Shown here: positions 45,136-54,659 of the stretch, piece after piece | Position numbering within the stretch: the first letter of the stretch is position 1 | Layout: each line of letters opens with the position of its first letter | Source: Halomarina halobia | Lineage (GTDB): Archaea > Halobacteriota > Halobacteria > Halobacteriales > Haloarculaceae | Length of the DNA: 64,000 bases | Assembly (NCBI RefSeq): GCF_029338575.1 | Contig: NZ_CP119992.1 | Coordinates: 434,001 to 498,000, forward strand | Direction: 5' to 3' | Notes under the pieces: model-generated | Databases searched by the model: none | Told to the model about the DNA's origin: nothing | The model's input: the letters and a program-made list of their open reading frames with translations, nothing else | Translations under genes and position numbers: made by a program

Positions 45136-47106
45136 TTACTGACCCTGGAACTCGGGGTCGCGGTCGCCCATGAACGCGGTGATGCCCTCCATGAGGTCGT
45201 CGGTGTTCATGAGGTGGCCGAACGCCTGCGCCTCCAGTTCGAGGCCGGCGTCGATGTCCTCCCAGCCGCGGAGCATCGCACGCTTGGTGAACAGCTGGGC
45301 GATCGGCGGACCGCCGGCGAGCCGCTCTGTGAGGTCGAGCGCCGCCTCCTCGAACTCGGTGTGCGGGACGACCTCGTTCACGAACCCCCAGTCGGCCATC
45401 GTCTCGGCGTCGAAGCGATCGGAGGTGAAGACGACCTGCTTCGCCCGACCCATGCCGATGAGCCGCTGGAGGCGCTGGGTGCCGCCCCAGGCGGGCAGGA
45501 GGCCGAGGCTGTGCTCCGGCAGGCCGAGTTCCGAGCGGTCGCTGGCGATCCGCAGGTCGGCGCAGGCGGCGAGTTCGAGCCCGCCGCCGAGCGCGAAGCC
45601 GTCGATCCCCGCGACGACCGGCATCGGGGTCTCCTCGAACCTGCCGAACGTGGCCTGGCCCTTCTTCGAGAGCTCGATGGCCGAGAGCGGCTCCGCGTTG
45701 GCGGCGAAGCCGGAGACGTCCGCCCCGGCGGAGAACGCGCGATCGCCCTTGCCCGTGACGAGGATGGCGCGCACGTCGTCGTCCCCCTCGAACAGGTCGA
45801 CGGCCGCCGAGAGCTCCTCGAGCACGTCCGCGTTGATCGTGTTCATGCGCGCCTCGCGGTCGAGCACGATGTGCCCCACGTGCTCGCGGGGGTACTCCAC
45901 GCTGATCGTGGTGAACTCGATCCCCTCCACGTCCTCGCTTCCGCCGTGGAAGCCGCCGGAGTGGGCGGCCTCGCGGAGGCCGTCCGCGACCGCGTAGCGC
46001 GCCGCGCCGGTCTCCTCGTAGAGCTCCTCCAGCGTCTCCACGAGCGCGTCGAGACCGACGCCGTCGGCCATCTTCGCCGGGCCTTCGGGGTAGCCCGCGC
46101 CGAGCATCACGGCCTGGTCGATGTCGCGCGGCGGCGCGACGTCCCCCTCGACGAGGTGGCCGACCTCGTTCGCCATGATCGCGAGCAGGCGCAGCTTCAC
46201 GTCCTCGCGCGTCTCGTCGGTGGGGATCTGCGCCCCCTCGCCGCCCTCGTAGTCGTAGAACCCCCGCCCCACCTTCTTGCCGTAGCGCTCCTCCTCGACG
46301 GTCTCCTCGAGCAGCGGGCAGGGCTCGTAGGCCTCCCCGAGCACCTCGTTCATGTACTCCAGGACGTGATAGGTGACGTCGTTGCCGACCTGGTCGCCGA
46401 GTTCGAACGCGCCCATGGGCAGGCCGATGTCGAACTTGACGGTGGAGTCGACCTCCTCCATGGTGGCGGTTCCGTCCTCGACGGTCCAGCAGGCCTCGTT
46501 CATCAGGGGGACGAGCACGCGGTTGACGATGAACCCGGGGACGTCCTTGCGGACGCGGACCGGCGTCTTGCCGAAGGCCTCGGCGAGATCCTCGGCGAGT
46601 TCGAGCGTCCGCTCGTCTGTGTGCGCCCCCGAGATGACCTCGACAAGCGCCATGCGGACCGGCGGGTTGAAGAAGTGCATCCCGCAGAACTGCCCGGGGC
46701 GCTCGGTCACCTCCGAGAGGTCGGTGATCGACAGCGAGGAGGTGTTCGTGGCGAGGATCGCACGGTCGGGGGCGTACTCGACCACGTCGCCGTAGACGTC
46801 CTTCTTGATGTCCATCTTCTCCGGGACCGCCTCGATGACGAAGTCGACGTCGCCCACGGCCTCCTCCATGTCGACGACGGGCGTGATCCGGTCGAGGCTG
46901 GCGTCGGCCTCCTCCCGCGTGATCTGGTCCTTCTCGGCGAGCTTGTCGAGACTCCACTCGATCTGCTCGTAGCCGTTCCGGACGAACTCCTCGTTGATGT
47001 CGCGGAGCATCACGTCGTAGCCGGCCATCGCCGCGACTTCGGCGATGCCGTGACCCATGTTTCCGGCCCCGAGAACCGCAATAGTCTCGATGTCGTCGAA
47101 TTCCAT
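45136..47106 (-). CDS. Fused 3-hydroxyacyl-CoA dehydrogenase / enoyl-CoA hydratase
   Basis: A 656-residue bifunctional beta-oxidation enzyme. The amino part (1-380) is a 3-hydroxyacyl-CoA dehydrogenase: NAD-binding IAVLGAGNMGHGIAEVAAMA, catalytic region FCGMHFFNPPVRMALVEVI and DVPGFIVNRVLVPLMNEA, plus the carboxyl helical domain KVGRGFYDYEGG. The rest (about 385-656) is a crotonase: oxyanion residues in DRAFSAGADVSGF and GFALGGGLELAACADLRIA. Fusion in this order (dehydrogenase first) is typical of archaea. It is divergent from the acyl-CoA dehydrogenase gene, with which it should share regulation. Confidence 0.93.
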   Translation of the reverse strand: MEFDDIETIAVLGAGNMGHGIAEVAAMAGYDVMLRDINEEFVRNGYEQIEWSLDKLAEKDQITREEADASLDRITPVVDMEEAVGDVDFVIEAVPEKMDIKKDVYGDVVEYAPDRAILATNTSSLSITDLSEVTERPGQFCGMHFFNPPVRMALVEVISGAHTDERTLELAEDLAEAFGKTPVRVRKDVPGFIVNRVLVPLMNEACWTVEDGTATMEEVDSTVKFDIGLPMGAFELGDQVGNDVTYHVLEYMNEVLGEAYEPCPLLEETVEEERYGKKVGRGFYDYEGGEGAQIPTDETREDVKLRLLAIMANEVGHLVEGDVAPPRDIDQAVMLGAGYPEGPAKMADGVGLDALVETLEELYEETGAARYAVADGLREAAHSGGFHGGSEDVEGIEFTTISVEYPREHVGHIVLDREARMNTINADVLEELSAAVDLFEGDDDVRAILVTGKGDRAFSAGADVSGFAANAEPLSAIELSKKGQATFGRFEETPMPVVAGIDGFALGGGLELAACADLRIASDRSELGLPEHSLGLLPAWGGTQRLQRLIGMGRAKQVVFTSDRFDAETMADWGFVNEVVPHTEFEEAALDLTERLAGGPPIAQLFTKRAMLRGWEDIDAGLELEAQAFGHLMNTDDLMEGITAFMGDRDPEFQGQ

Positions 47107-47229
47107 AGTGACGTTCGTAGCGTCTCACGCGGGAATGTTCAACGTTTCCCATCCGCTCGACGACAACCGGTTGCGAGTTTACAGACTGCGGAAAATGATT
47201 ATGTGGAAACGACGGCGAGGTAAACCGAC

Positions 47230-48384
47230 ATGGACTTCGAGCTGTCCGACGAGCAGAGGCAGATCAGAGAGGAGATCCGTCGCTTCGCGGAAAACGAGAT
47301 CGCCCCCGTCGCCCGGGAGTACGACGTGGAGGAGAAGTTCCCGTTCGAGGTGCTCGACCGGGCCGCCGAGATGGGTCTCAGCGGGGCCAACATCCCCGTC
47401 GAGTACGGCGGCGCGGGCTACAGCGCCCTCGAGACCGCCCTCGTCGTCGAGGAGCTGTTCGCCGTCGATCCCGGCATCGCGCTCTCGATCACGGCGACGA
47501 CGTTCGGCAGCGACGCCATCATGGAGTTCGGCACCGAGGACCAGAAGGAGCGGTTCCTAGAGCCGGTCGCCACGGGCGAGGCTATCATGGGCGCGGCCAT
47601 CTCCGAGCCGGACACCGGAAGCGACGTCTCCTCCGTCTCCACGCGCGCCGAGAAGGAGGACGACGGGTGGGTGATCGACGGCAACAAGATGTGGATCACC
47701 AACGGGACCGTCGGCGACTTCTTCGTCGTCATGTGCGAGACCGACTCCGAGGCCGAGGGGCGGTACAACGGCTTCTCGCAGATCGTCGTCGAGGCCGATC
47801 GCGACGGCTTCACGGCCGAGAAGATCACCGGCAAGCTCGGCATCCGCGCGAGCGACACCGCGGAGCTGATCTTCGACGACGTGCGCGTCCCCGAGGAGAA
47901 CCTCGTCGGCACCCGTGGGATGGGCTTCCTCCAGCTCATGCAGTTCTTCGACGTGACCCGGACGATGGTCGCCGCGCAGGGCGTCGGCATCGCCAAGGGG
48001 GCCTGCGAACGCGCGCTCGACTACGCGACGGAGCGCGAGCAGTTCGGCCGCCCCATCGGCGACTTCCAGGCCATCCAGCACAAGCTCGCGGACATGCACA
48101 CGCGCACCGAGGCCGCCCGCCAGCTGACCTACAAGTCGGCGTGGAGCGTCGACAGCTCCGACGAGCAGCTGACGACGCTCGCCTCGATGGCGAAGGAGTT
48201 CGCCTCCCGCGTCGCCGTCGACTGCGCCAACGAGGCCGTCCAGATCCACGGCGGGGCCGGCTACGTCAACGACTTCGACGTGGAGCGGCTCTACCGCGAC
48301 GCGAAGATCACACAGATCTACGAGGGCACGAGCGAGATCCAGAAGAACATCATCGCCCGCGAGCTGCTCGGTAAGGGCTTCTAA
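47230..48384 (+). CDS. Acyl-CoA dehydrogenase
   Basis: A 384-residue FAD enzyme for the first oxidation of acyl-CoAs. [17 protein letters not shown] and [13 protein letters not shown] contact the flavin; the catalytic Glu is in [40 protein letters not shown] is the standard carboxyl motif. Chain-length preference cannot be read. A possible TATA box (aatgattatg, 47192-47202) lies about 30 bases upstream. The 123-base gap to the fused dehydrogenase gene is the shared promoter region. Confidence 0.93.
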   Translation: MDFELSDEQRQIREEIRRFAENEIAPVAREYDVEEKFPFEVLDRAAEMGLSGANIPVEYGGAGYSALETALVVEELFAVDPGIALSITATTFGSDAIMEFGTEDQKERFLEPVATGEAIMGAAISEPDTGSDVSSVSTRAEKEDDGWVIDGNKMWITNGTVGDFFVVMCETDSEAEGRYNGFSQIVVEADRDGFTAEKITGKLGIRASDTAELIFDDVRVPEENLVGTRGMGFLQLMQFFDVTRTMVAAQGVGIAKGACERALDYATEREQFGRPIGDFQAIQHKLADMHTRTEAARQLTYKSAWSVDSSDEQLTTLASMAKEFASRVAVDCANEAVQIHGGAGYVNDFDVERLYRDAKITQIYEGTSEIQKNIIARELLGKGF

Positions 48385-48385
48385 A

Positions 48386-48520
48386 CCACCACCTTTTTCT
48401 TCGTCGGGTGCGCTCGCTTCGCGAGCGCACCGCTCCTCGAAAAATCTGGACCAAAAAGGGCCGGGCGCGAACTCCGTTCGCGCCCGGTGAACCGCGCCGC
48501 GAAGCGGCGCGGACGCTCGA
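48386..48520. repeat. Dispersed multi-hairpin element, copy 2
   Basis: Begins two bases after the stop codon with accaccaccttttt, then a hairpin (gtgcgctcg, ttcgcgagcgcac), ctggaccaaaaa, a hairpin on gggcgcgaac/gttcgcgccc, tgaaccgc and a third hairpin (gcgccgc/gcggcgc). Block order equals copy 1 at 6715-6850 while arm sequences differ. The rest of the 487-base gap to 48871 shows no recognisable gene. Confidence 0.6.
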
Positions 48521-48871
48521 TGGCCTCGTTTGGGTCGGTTCGCGTCGGCCTTGACCGACATAGCGTCTCCGTAGTATAGACGCACGGCTGGTCCAGTCCG
48601 AGAGCGTCACCCGTCTCCAGCGACGATACCGGATCGGACGTTCACGGAGTGTGTGGATCTACGGCCACCGTCGGTCGTGCTACGGTCGCACAGTCTCGCC
48701 ACCCTTTTGTCCACACCGTGAGAATAGCCGAGCATGCGCGACAGCATCGGTCGCCGTCGGTCGTTCGCTCACCGCTCGCTCCGGAGCCCGTGCTGTCGCT
48801 GTTGAGTCCGCTGTTCTCACCTCCGGCCAGTTTCGCCAGACGACCGCACGCCACGATACTCACCACGCACC

Positions 48872-49459
48872 ATGTTCGATCGACTCAGAGAGGACGTTCG
48901 TACCGCCCTGGAGACAGATCCGGCCGCCAAGAGCGCCACGGAGGTGTTCCTGACCTACCCCGGCGTCCATGCCCTGTGGTTCTACCGCGCGGCGGCGCAC
49001 CTGCTCGACGCCGGCCACCCGCTCGCCGCCCGCGTCGTCTCGCACGTCGCCCGCGTCCTGACCGGCGTCGAGATCCACCCCGGCGCGACCATCGGGCGAC
49101 GCCTGTTCATCGACCACGGGATGGGCGTCGTCGTCGGCGAGACCGCCGAGGTGGGCGAGGGCGTCCACATGCACCACGGCGTCACGCTGGGCGGGAACTC
49201 CCCGGAGCCCGTCAAGCGCCACCCGACCGTCGAGGACGGCGTCCTCATCGGCGCGAACGCGACGCTCATCGGCGACATCACGGTGGGCGAGGGCGCGCGC
49301 GTGGGTGCCGGGGCCGTCGTCGTCGAGGACGTCCCCCCGGGGACGACCGTCGCGGGCGTCCCGGCGAGACCGGTCGGCGACGCGGCCGCTGACGGTGCCG
49401 ACGGGAGGCCGTCGGAGCGCGCCCGGCACAGCTGCGACGGACGCCGCTCGGCGGGGTGA
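48872..49459 (+). CDS. cysE: Serine O-acetyltransferase
   Basis: A 195-residue enzyme making O-acetylserine, the cysteine precursor. It has a short amino helical region (MFDRLREDVRTALETDPAAK), then the left-handed beta-helix with catalytic FIDHGMGVVVGETAEVGEGV and HMHHGVTLGG, and a GAGAVVVEDVPPGTTVAGVPAR end. It lacks most of the long amino-terminal domain of the E. coli enzyme, like many archaeal and plant-type short forms. The last 30 residues are a polar extension. No cysK lies next to it in this window. Confidence 0.85.
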   Translation: MFDRLREDVRTALETDPAAKSATEVFLTYPGVHALWFYRAAAHLLDAGHPLAARVVSHVARVLTGVEIHPGATIGRRLFIDHGMGVVVGETAEVGEGVHMHHGVTLGGNSPEPVKRHPTVEDGVLIGANATLIGDITVGEGARVGAGAVVVEDVPPGTTVAGVPARPVGDAAADGADGRPSERARHSCDGRRSAG

Positions 49460-49498
49460 CGACGGCGGATCGACGGCCGGCGACGCGCGGCCCGTCCG

Positions 49499-50104
49499 CT
49501 ACCCGTCGGACTCGTACTCGGCCCACACGTACCGCATCGCGTGGCTCCGGTACGGACGCCACCGCTCGGCGATCGCCCGCATCTCCTCGCGGGTCATCTC
49601 CTCGCCGTTCCCGTAGATCTGCCGGATGCCGTTACGGATCCCGAGGTCGCCGAGCGGGAGCACGTCGTCGCGGCCGAGGACGAACATGAGGTACATCCGG
49701 GCGGTCCACTCCCCGACACCCTTGATGCGGGTGAGTTCCTCGATGACCTCGTCGTCCGTGTGATCGGCGAGCCCCTCGCGGGTGAGGTCGCGCTCTACGA
49801 ACGCCTCGGCGGCGTTCCGAACGTAGTCCACCTTGGTCCGCGAGAGGCCCGCCTCACGGAGCGCCTCGCGGTCGGCGGCGAGCACCGTCTCCGGCGTCAC
49901 GTCGCCGAGGAGGGCGAAGACCCGATCGCGGACGGCGGCGGCGCTCGCCGTCGAGAGTTGCTGGTTGATGATGCTGACGCAGAGGCGCTCGAACTCGTCG
50001 TCGGCCGGGGACGTGTCGATGGGACCGTGCCGATCGACGAGGTCGGCCATCACCGGATCCCGGCGCAGGACGTCCAGCGCGTCTTCGTTCGCGGGTGGTT
50101 GCAC
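49499..50104 (-). CDS. AlkA-type DNA-3-methyladenine glycosylase
   Basis: A 201-residue base-excision enzyme of the HhH-GPD superfamily. The helix-hairpin-helix is LTRIKGVGEWTARMYLMFVL and the catalytic Asp is in PLGDLGIRNGIRQIYG; the earlier FERLCVSIINQQLS helix is also typical. A GTG at 50104 (VQPPANEDALDVLRRD) is chosen, because the upstream in-frame sequence to 50260 lacks protein character. No iron-sulfur cysteines, as expected for AlkA-like proteins. Confidence 0.85.
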   Translation of the reverse strand: MQPPANEDALDVLRRDPVMADLVDRHGPIDTSPADDEFERLCVSIINQQLSTASAAAVRDRVFALLGDVTPETVLAADREALREAGLSRTKVDYVRNAAEAFVERDLTREGLADHTDDEVIEELTRIKGVGEWTARMYLMFVLGRDDVLPLGDLGIRNGIRQIYGNGEEMTREEMRAIAERWRPYRSHAMRYVWAEYESDG

Positions 50105-50302
50105 GCTCGACCGAACGGAGCGGGGGCTCTCGACTGTTACGTTCTCGGCTGACAGGCACCACCGGACCGCCGGGGACCGCGAGGTGACGTGGTGCGCTCC
50201 CGCTGCCCACCCCGCGTCGGCTCTCAGCTCACGGGGAGGGTTGGTCCCGTTCTCGTACAAAAAGGTACGCCGAGGCCGAGGGTGACCGGAGTGCGGGTTA
50301 CG

Positions 50303-51661
50303 CTACTCCTCGAGCGCTTCCTCGTCGTCGGAGCTGGGGGCGTCGCCGTCGGCGCGACGGCGTACGTCCACGCGATAGTGCTGGAGGATGTCGCGCCCGA
50401 GCAGCAGCGGGTAGTCCATGTGGCTGCGGTCCTCGACGCTGGCGGTGACGGTGTGCTGGCGGCCGCCGATGCCGATGACGAGGTCGACCACGGGCCGTGC
50501 CTTGCCGGACTTCACGCTGCCGGACTTCACGCGCGTCATGCTCTTGATCGGCCCCGCGCCGATCTCGGCGGCGAGGGAGGTGTCGATGCTGGTGCGGGTC
50601 GCGCCCGTGTCCGACTTCGCGAGCGCGCCGGTCGAGCCGCTGGTCCCGCTGACGACGACCTCCTCGATGTAGCCGATGAGGGGGGCCTCCTCCTGCTCCA
50701 TCGGGTCGATCCGGGGCATGCTCGCGGGCGTCGAGTCGTCGAGCGTCGCGGACAGTTCGCGCACGCGCTCCTCGTCGACGGTGCCGCCCACCCGCTCGAT
50801 GGCCATCTTCGCGATGTAGGGGGCGGGACTGCGCCCGGTCGCCTTGTAAAGCCCCTTGAAGCCCGCCGTGGGGTTCACCTCGAGGACGAACCAGCCGTCT
50901 TTTCCCTTCACGAGGTCGACGCCGGCGTAGTCGAGGCCCAGCACCTCGGCGGCGTAGAGGGCCGTCTCCGCGGCCTCGGTCGGGAGTTCGCCGGTCATGT
51001 CCTCGACGGCCCCGCCGAGGGCGACGTTCGTGCGCCAGTCGCCCTCCGGGGCGAAGCGACGCATGGCCCCGATGATCTCCTCGCCGACGACGTACACCCG
51101 GAGGTCGCTGTGCCTCTCGTCGTCGAGTTCGATGAGCTTCTGAAGGAACGCCTGTCGGTTGCCGACCTTCGGGTTGACGGGCTCGGTCAGGTCCACCTTC
51201 CACGTCCCGCCGCCGTGGGTGCCGATGGCCGTCTTGTAGACGCCGACGTCGCCGAAGCGGCCGCGGTTGCGGTTGAGGCCGTCGTTCGAGAGCGCGAGCA
51301 GGGCGTCCGGGACCCGGATGTTCCAGTCCGCGAGCGTCACCGCCGTCGCGAACTTGTGGATGGCGGTGAGGACCGCCCCCGGCTGGTTGAGCATCGGACG
51401 GAGGCGGTTGAACGTCGTCGCGAGACCGAGCCCCTCCGCCGGCTCCTCCGTGTTCGAGAGCAGGAGGCGATTCGCGACGATGTCCACCTCGGGTTCGATC
51501 GTCACCTCCCCGTCCTCGATCGAGATAGCCGTGTTCTCCGCGCGAAGCCACTCCGAGACGTGGCCGAGGTCGTCGACCGCGTTCAGGATGGCCTTCGTCT
51601 CCTTGCTGTTGTGGAGCGAGAGAACGCCGACTCGTACCCGGTTTTCGTCAGTGGTGGACAT
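50303..51661 (-). CDS. RimK-type ATP-grasp ligase fused to a retropepsin-like domain
   Basis: A 452-residue fusion. Residues 1-90 form the RimK pre-ATP-grasp region. Residues 90-300 are the ATP-grasp domain, with KTAIGTHGGGTWKVD, RVYVVGEEIIGAM and DLVKGKDGWFVLEVNPTAGF. Residues about 325-435 match the ATP-dependent zinc protease/RimB-type retropepsin domain, with the catalytic-like SDTGATRTSID (Asp351) and LLLGRDIL. RimK adds glutamates to proteins or cofactors; the protease-like half may trim them. It is divergent from an M14-type deacylase, matching known RimK gene neighbourhoods. Confidence 0.85.
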   Translation of the reverse strand: MSTTDENRVRVGVLSLHNSKETKAILNAVDDLGHVSEWLRAENTAISIEDGEVTIEPEVDIVANRLLLSNTEEPAEGLGLATTFNRLRPMLNQPGAVLTAIHKFATAVTLADWNIRVPDALLALSNDGLNRNRGRFGDVGVYKTAIGTHGGGTWKVDLTEPVNPKVGNRQAFLQKLIELDDERHSDLRVYVVGEEIIGAMRRFAPEGDWRTNVALGGAVEDMTGELPTEAAETALYAAEVLGLDYAGVDLVKGKDGWFVLEVNPTAGFKGLYKATGRSPAPYIAKMAIERVGGTVDEERVRELSATLDDSTPASMPRIDPMEQEEAPLIGYIEEVVVSGTSGSTGALAKSDTGATRTSIDTSLAAEIGAGPIKSMTRVKSGSVKSGKARPVVDLVIGIGGRQHTVTASVEDRSHMDYPLLLGRDILQHYRVDVRRRADGDAPSSDDEEALEE

Positions 51662-51775
51662 ACCGCGATTCAACAGTGCCCCCGGACAAATGTGTGCCGG
51701 TCTTAGAGGGCTATGGCCTCCTCTCGATCGTAGCTGGTTGTGACGAACTGTCGTGCGCGATCGTGAGACGCGGGC

Positions 51776-51785
51776 GATATATACC
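51776..51785 (+). promoter_or_regulatory. TATA-like box for the deacylase gene at 51806
   Basis: gatatatacc is centred about 26 bases before the ATG at 51806, implying a leaderless transcript. The divergent RimK gene starts at 51661. Confidence 0.6.
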
Positions 51786-51805
51786 GTCCGGGACAGTTCT
51801 CCGCC

Positions 51806-52825
51806 ATGGCAGAGCCCGAGGCGTTCACCTACAACGGGGGGACGGTCGCCCCCGGTGAGACGCAGAACCTCCGCTACAGCGTCAGCGAGACGTACCTCGG
51901 CGACCCGGTTCGCATCCCCGTTACGATCGTCAACGGCGAGCGCCCCGGACCGACGGTGTTCCTGAGCGCCGCGTCCCACGGCGACGAGTTGAACGGGATC
52001 GAGGTCGTCCGCGAGGTGGCACACACCTGGGATCACGCCACGCTGGCCGGAACGCTCGTCTGTCTCCCCGTGCTCAACGTCCCCGCGTTCATCGCCCAGC
52101 AGCGCTACCTCCCCATCTACGACCGCGACCTCAACCGGTCGTTCCCCGGCAGCGAGACGAGTACCGGGGCCAAGCGCATGGCCTACCGCATCTTTCGGAA
52201 CTTCCTCGACCCCTGCGACTACGGCCTCGACTTCCACACCTCGACGCGCGGGCGGACCAACATGCTCCACGTCCGCGCGGACATGGAGGACCCGGAGGTG
52301 GCGCGCCTCGCGAACGCGTTCGCCTCGAACGTCATCCTGTCGAGTGAGGGGGCCGAGGGGACCCTCCGCCGGGAGGCGAGCGAGGCCGACACGCCGACCA
52401 TCACCGTGGAGATGGGCGAGGCCCATCGGTTCCAGCGCTCGCTCATCGACCGGGCGCTCGACGGCGTCATGAGCGTGCTCGCGGAGTTCGGCCTCCGCCC
52501 CGCGGAGCAGGTGCGCTGGCCGGGCTGGCGGACGGTCATCGACGACAGCGGCGAGAAAACGTGGCTCCGGGCGGACGTGGGCGGCCTCGTCGACATGAAG
52601 TACGAGCGCGGGACGCTCGTCTACGAGGGCGACGTCATCTGCACCATCTCCGACCCGTTCCGCGCGGACACGGAGACGGTCGAAGCCCCGTTCACCGGCC
52701 TGCTCGTCGGCGTGCTCGAGAACCCGCTCGTCTACCCCGGTAACCCGCTCTGTCACCTCGTGAAGCTGGAGGAGAAGACCCTCCGCGCGCTCGAACAGGA
52801 GCAGTCCATCGCCCGCACGCCCTGA
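51806..52825 (+). CDS. Succinylglutamate desuccinylase/aspartoacylase family hydrolase
   Basis: A 339-residue M14-like zinc hydrolase. Zinc ligands: His58 and Glu61 in SAASHGDELNG and His144 in LDFHTSTRGR; DRDLNRSFPG is the substrate motif and TITVEMGEAH carries the catalytic Glu. The carboxyl 80 residues form a biotinyl-like beta domain (DVGGLVDMKYERGTLVYEGD). The divergent RimK-retropepsin gene makes it a likely partner, perhaps removing residues that RimK adds; this is inference from gene order. Confidence 0.85.
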   Translation: MAEPEAFTYNGGTVAPGETQNLRYSVSETYLGDPVRIPVTIVNGERPGPTVFLSAASHGDELNGIEVVREVAHTWDHATLAGTLVCLPVLNVPAFIAQQRYLPIYDRDLNRSFPGSETSTGAKRMAYRIFRNFLDPCDYGLDFHTSTRGRTNMLHVRADMEDPEVARLANAFASNVILSSEGAEGTLRREASEADTPTITVEMGEAHRFQRSLIDRALDGVMSVLAEFGLRPAEQVRWPGWRTVIDDSGEKTWLRADVGGLVDMKYERGTLVYEGDVICTISDPFRADTETVEAPFTGLLVGVLENPLVYPGNPLCHLVKLEEKTLRALEQEQSIARTP

Positions 52826-52956
52826 TCGTCCCCGTCGATTCTCGACTCTCCCCGTCGCGTATCGGGGAGCCGGTCGCCGCCGTCGGCCCTCGCGAGTCCG
52901 CTCGCACGGGGAGTTAGTAACTACTATACCCGCACGCCCCCCTGCGACAAACACAC

Positions 52957-53373
52957 ATGAGCCAGTCGTACGACAGGGGGCTCGTCGAGGACTTCGGCCG
53001 CTGGCGGGAGTTCTCCGCCGGTATGTGGGCGTGGGTGTTCCACAAGTTCACCGGCTGGGTCCTCATCGGGTATCTCTTCACGCACATCGCCGTCCTGAGT
53101 ACGGCCGTGCCCGCCGCGAACGGCGTCACCGCCGCCGGGGGCACGGACATCTACACCGCGACGCTGCAGGGCCTCGAGGGGCTGATCGTCGTGCGCTTCC
53201 TCGAGGTGGGGCTGCTCGCGGTGGCCGTCTTCCACATCCTGAACGGCGTCCGCCTGCTGTTCGTCGACCTCGGCGTCGGCCTCCGCGCGCAGGACAGGAG
53301 CTTCTACGCCTCGATGATCCTGACGGGCGCGATCGTCGTCGCGAGCGTGCCGTCCTTCCTGGGGGGACTGTAG
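52957..53373 (+). CDS. sdhC: Succinate dehydrogenase cytochrome b subunit SdhC
   Basis: A 138-residue membrane subunit with three helices. [20 protein letters not shown] and [16 protein letters not shown] carry the histidines expected for heme b. It anchors the complex and passes electrons to the quinone. TATA-like ctactatacc at 52921-52930 gives a leader of only a few bases. The stop is immediately followed by sdhD. Confidence 0.9.
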   Translation: MSQSYDRGLVEDFGRWREFSAGMWAWVFHKFTGWVLIGYLFTHIAVLSTAVPAANGVTAAGGTDIYTATLQGLEGLIVVRFLEVGLLAVAVFHILNGVRLLFVDLGVGLRAQDRSFYASMILTGAIVVASVPSFLGGL

Positions 53374-53739
53374 ATGGCGGAGCACTACTCCTCCTTCGAG
53401 CGGGGCGGCACCAAGTGGCTCCTCCAGCGGCTGACGGCGGTGTTCCTCATCGGCGTGCTCGCCTTCCACTTCATGCTGCTTCACTTCGTGAACCACGCCT
53501 ACGAGATCACCTTCGCCGGGACGCAGGCCCGCATGGGGCAGATCGGCTACTTCGCCACGATGTGGCTGTTCCTCGTGACGGCGACGTTCCACGGCGTCAA
53601 CGGCGTCTACAACGCCCTCATCAACCAGGGGCTCGCCGGGACGCGAAAGCGGATCGTCGGGGCCGTCCTCGCGCTCGCGAGCCTCGCGCTCGTCGCACAG
53701 GGCACCTACGTGGCGCTGGCGATGAACGGCTTCCTCTAA
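53374..53739 (+). CDS. sdhD: Succinate dehydrogenase membrane subunit SdhD
   Basis: A 121-residue subunit with three membrane helices, GTKWLLQRLTAVFLIGVLAF, then FHFMLLHFVNHAYEITFAG and a FHGVNGVYNALINQG motif with a heme-region His. It starts on the base after sdhC ends and is followed four bases later by sdhB, so all are co-translated. Confidence 0.9.
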   Translation: MAEHYSSFERGGTKWLLQRLTAVFLIGVLAFHFMLLHFVNHAYEITFAGTQARMGQIGYFATMWLFLVTATFHGVNGVYNALINQGLAGTRKRIVGAVLALASLALVAQGTYVALAMNGFL

Positions 53740-53743
53740 CACA

Positions 53744-54634
53744 ATGAGTACGCAAATCACCGAATCCGAGACCGAATCCGAGACCGAGACCGAAGAGCAA
53801 TCCGCGGGCGGGGCGACCGCCGCCCAGCAGCAGCGCAGGCTGGAGGCGAAGCGCGCCCGCGCCGAGGCCGAGGAGGCGGAGCGGACCGCGGAGGAGAGCG
53901 CGCTCGACGGGGAGACGTACACCCTGAAGGTCTTCCGCTACGACCCGGAGGTGGCGGGGAAGGAGCGCCCGCGCTTCGACGAGTTCGTCGTCCCCTACCG
54001 CAAGGGGATGACGGTGCTCGACGCGCTCATCTACGCGCGCGACCACTACGATTCCTCGCTCACCTTCCGGCACTCCTGCCGGCAGGCCATCTGCGGGTCG
54101 GACGCGATGTTCGTCAACGGCAGCCAGCGTCTCTGCTGTAAGACCCAGCTGAGCGACCTCTCGAACCCCGTGCGGGTCGAGCCGCTGCCCCACCAGGAGG
54201 TCGTGAAGGACCTCGTCGTGGACATGCAGCACTTCTACGACCAGATGGACGCGGTCGAGCCGTTCTTCCAGACGAACGACCTGCCCTCGGGGCTGGACGA
54301 GCAGCAGCAGACGCGCGAGAACCGCGAGAAGATCAAGATGTCCACGCGCTGCATCTGGTGCGCCGCGTGCGTCTCCTCGTGCAACATCGCCGCCGGCGAC
54401 AACGAGTACCTCGGCCCCGCCGCCATCAACAAGGCCTACCGCTTCGCGATGGACGAGCGCGAGGGCGAGGACCTGAAGCAGCACCGCCTGGAGATCATCG
54501 AACAGGAGCACGGCGTGTGGCGGTGTCAGACGCAGTTCTCCTGCACGGAGGTCTGCCCGAAGGACATCCCGCTCACGAAGCACATCCAGGAGCTGAAGCG
54601 CGAGGCGGTGAAGAACAACCTCAAGTTCTGGTAA
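53744..54634 (+). CDS. sdhB: Succinate dehydrogenase iron-sulfur subunit SdhB
   Basis: A 296-residue subunit. The 2Fe-2S region is FRHSCRQAICGSDAMFVNGS with a later CC pair; the 4Fe-4S and 3Fe-4S sites are CIWCAACVSSC and CQTQFSCTEVCPKDI. A haloarchaeal amino extension of about 60 residues begins with Thr/Glu/Ser repeats (ESETESETETEE) and an Ala/Arg-rich helix. It moves electrons from SdhA to the membrane subunits. Twenty-five bases separate it from sdhA. Confidence 0.93.
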   Translation: MSTQITESETESETETEEQSAGGATAAQQQRRLEAKRARAEAEEAERTAEESALDGETYTLKVFRYDPEVAGKERPRFDEFVVPYRKGMTVLDALIYARDHYDSSLTFRHSCRQAICGSDAMFVNGSQRLCCKTQLSDLSNPVRVEPLPHQEVVKDLVVDMQHFYDQMDAVEPFFQTNDLPSGLDEQQQTRENREKIKMSTRCIWCAACVSSCNIAAGDNEYLGPAAINKAYRFAMDEREGEDLKQHRLEIIEQEHGVWRCQTQFSCTEVCPKDIPLTKHIQELKREAVKNNLKFW

Positions 54635-54659
54635 TCCGAATACGACTACAAGACTACTC

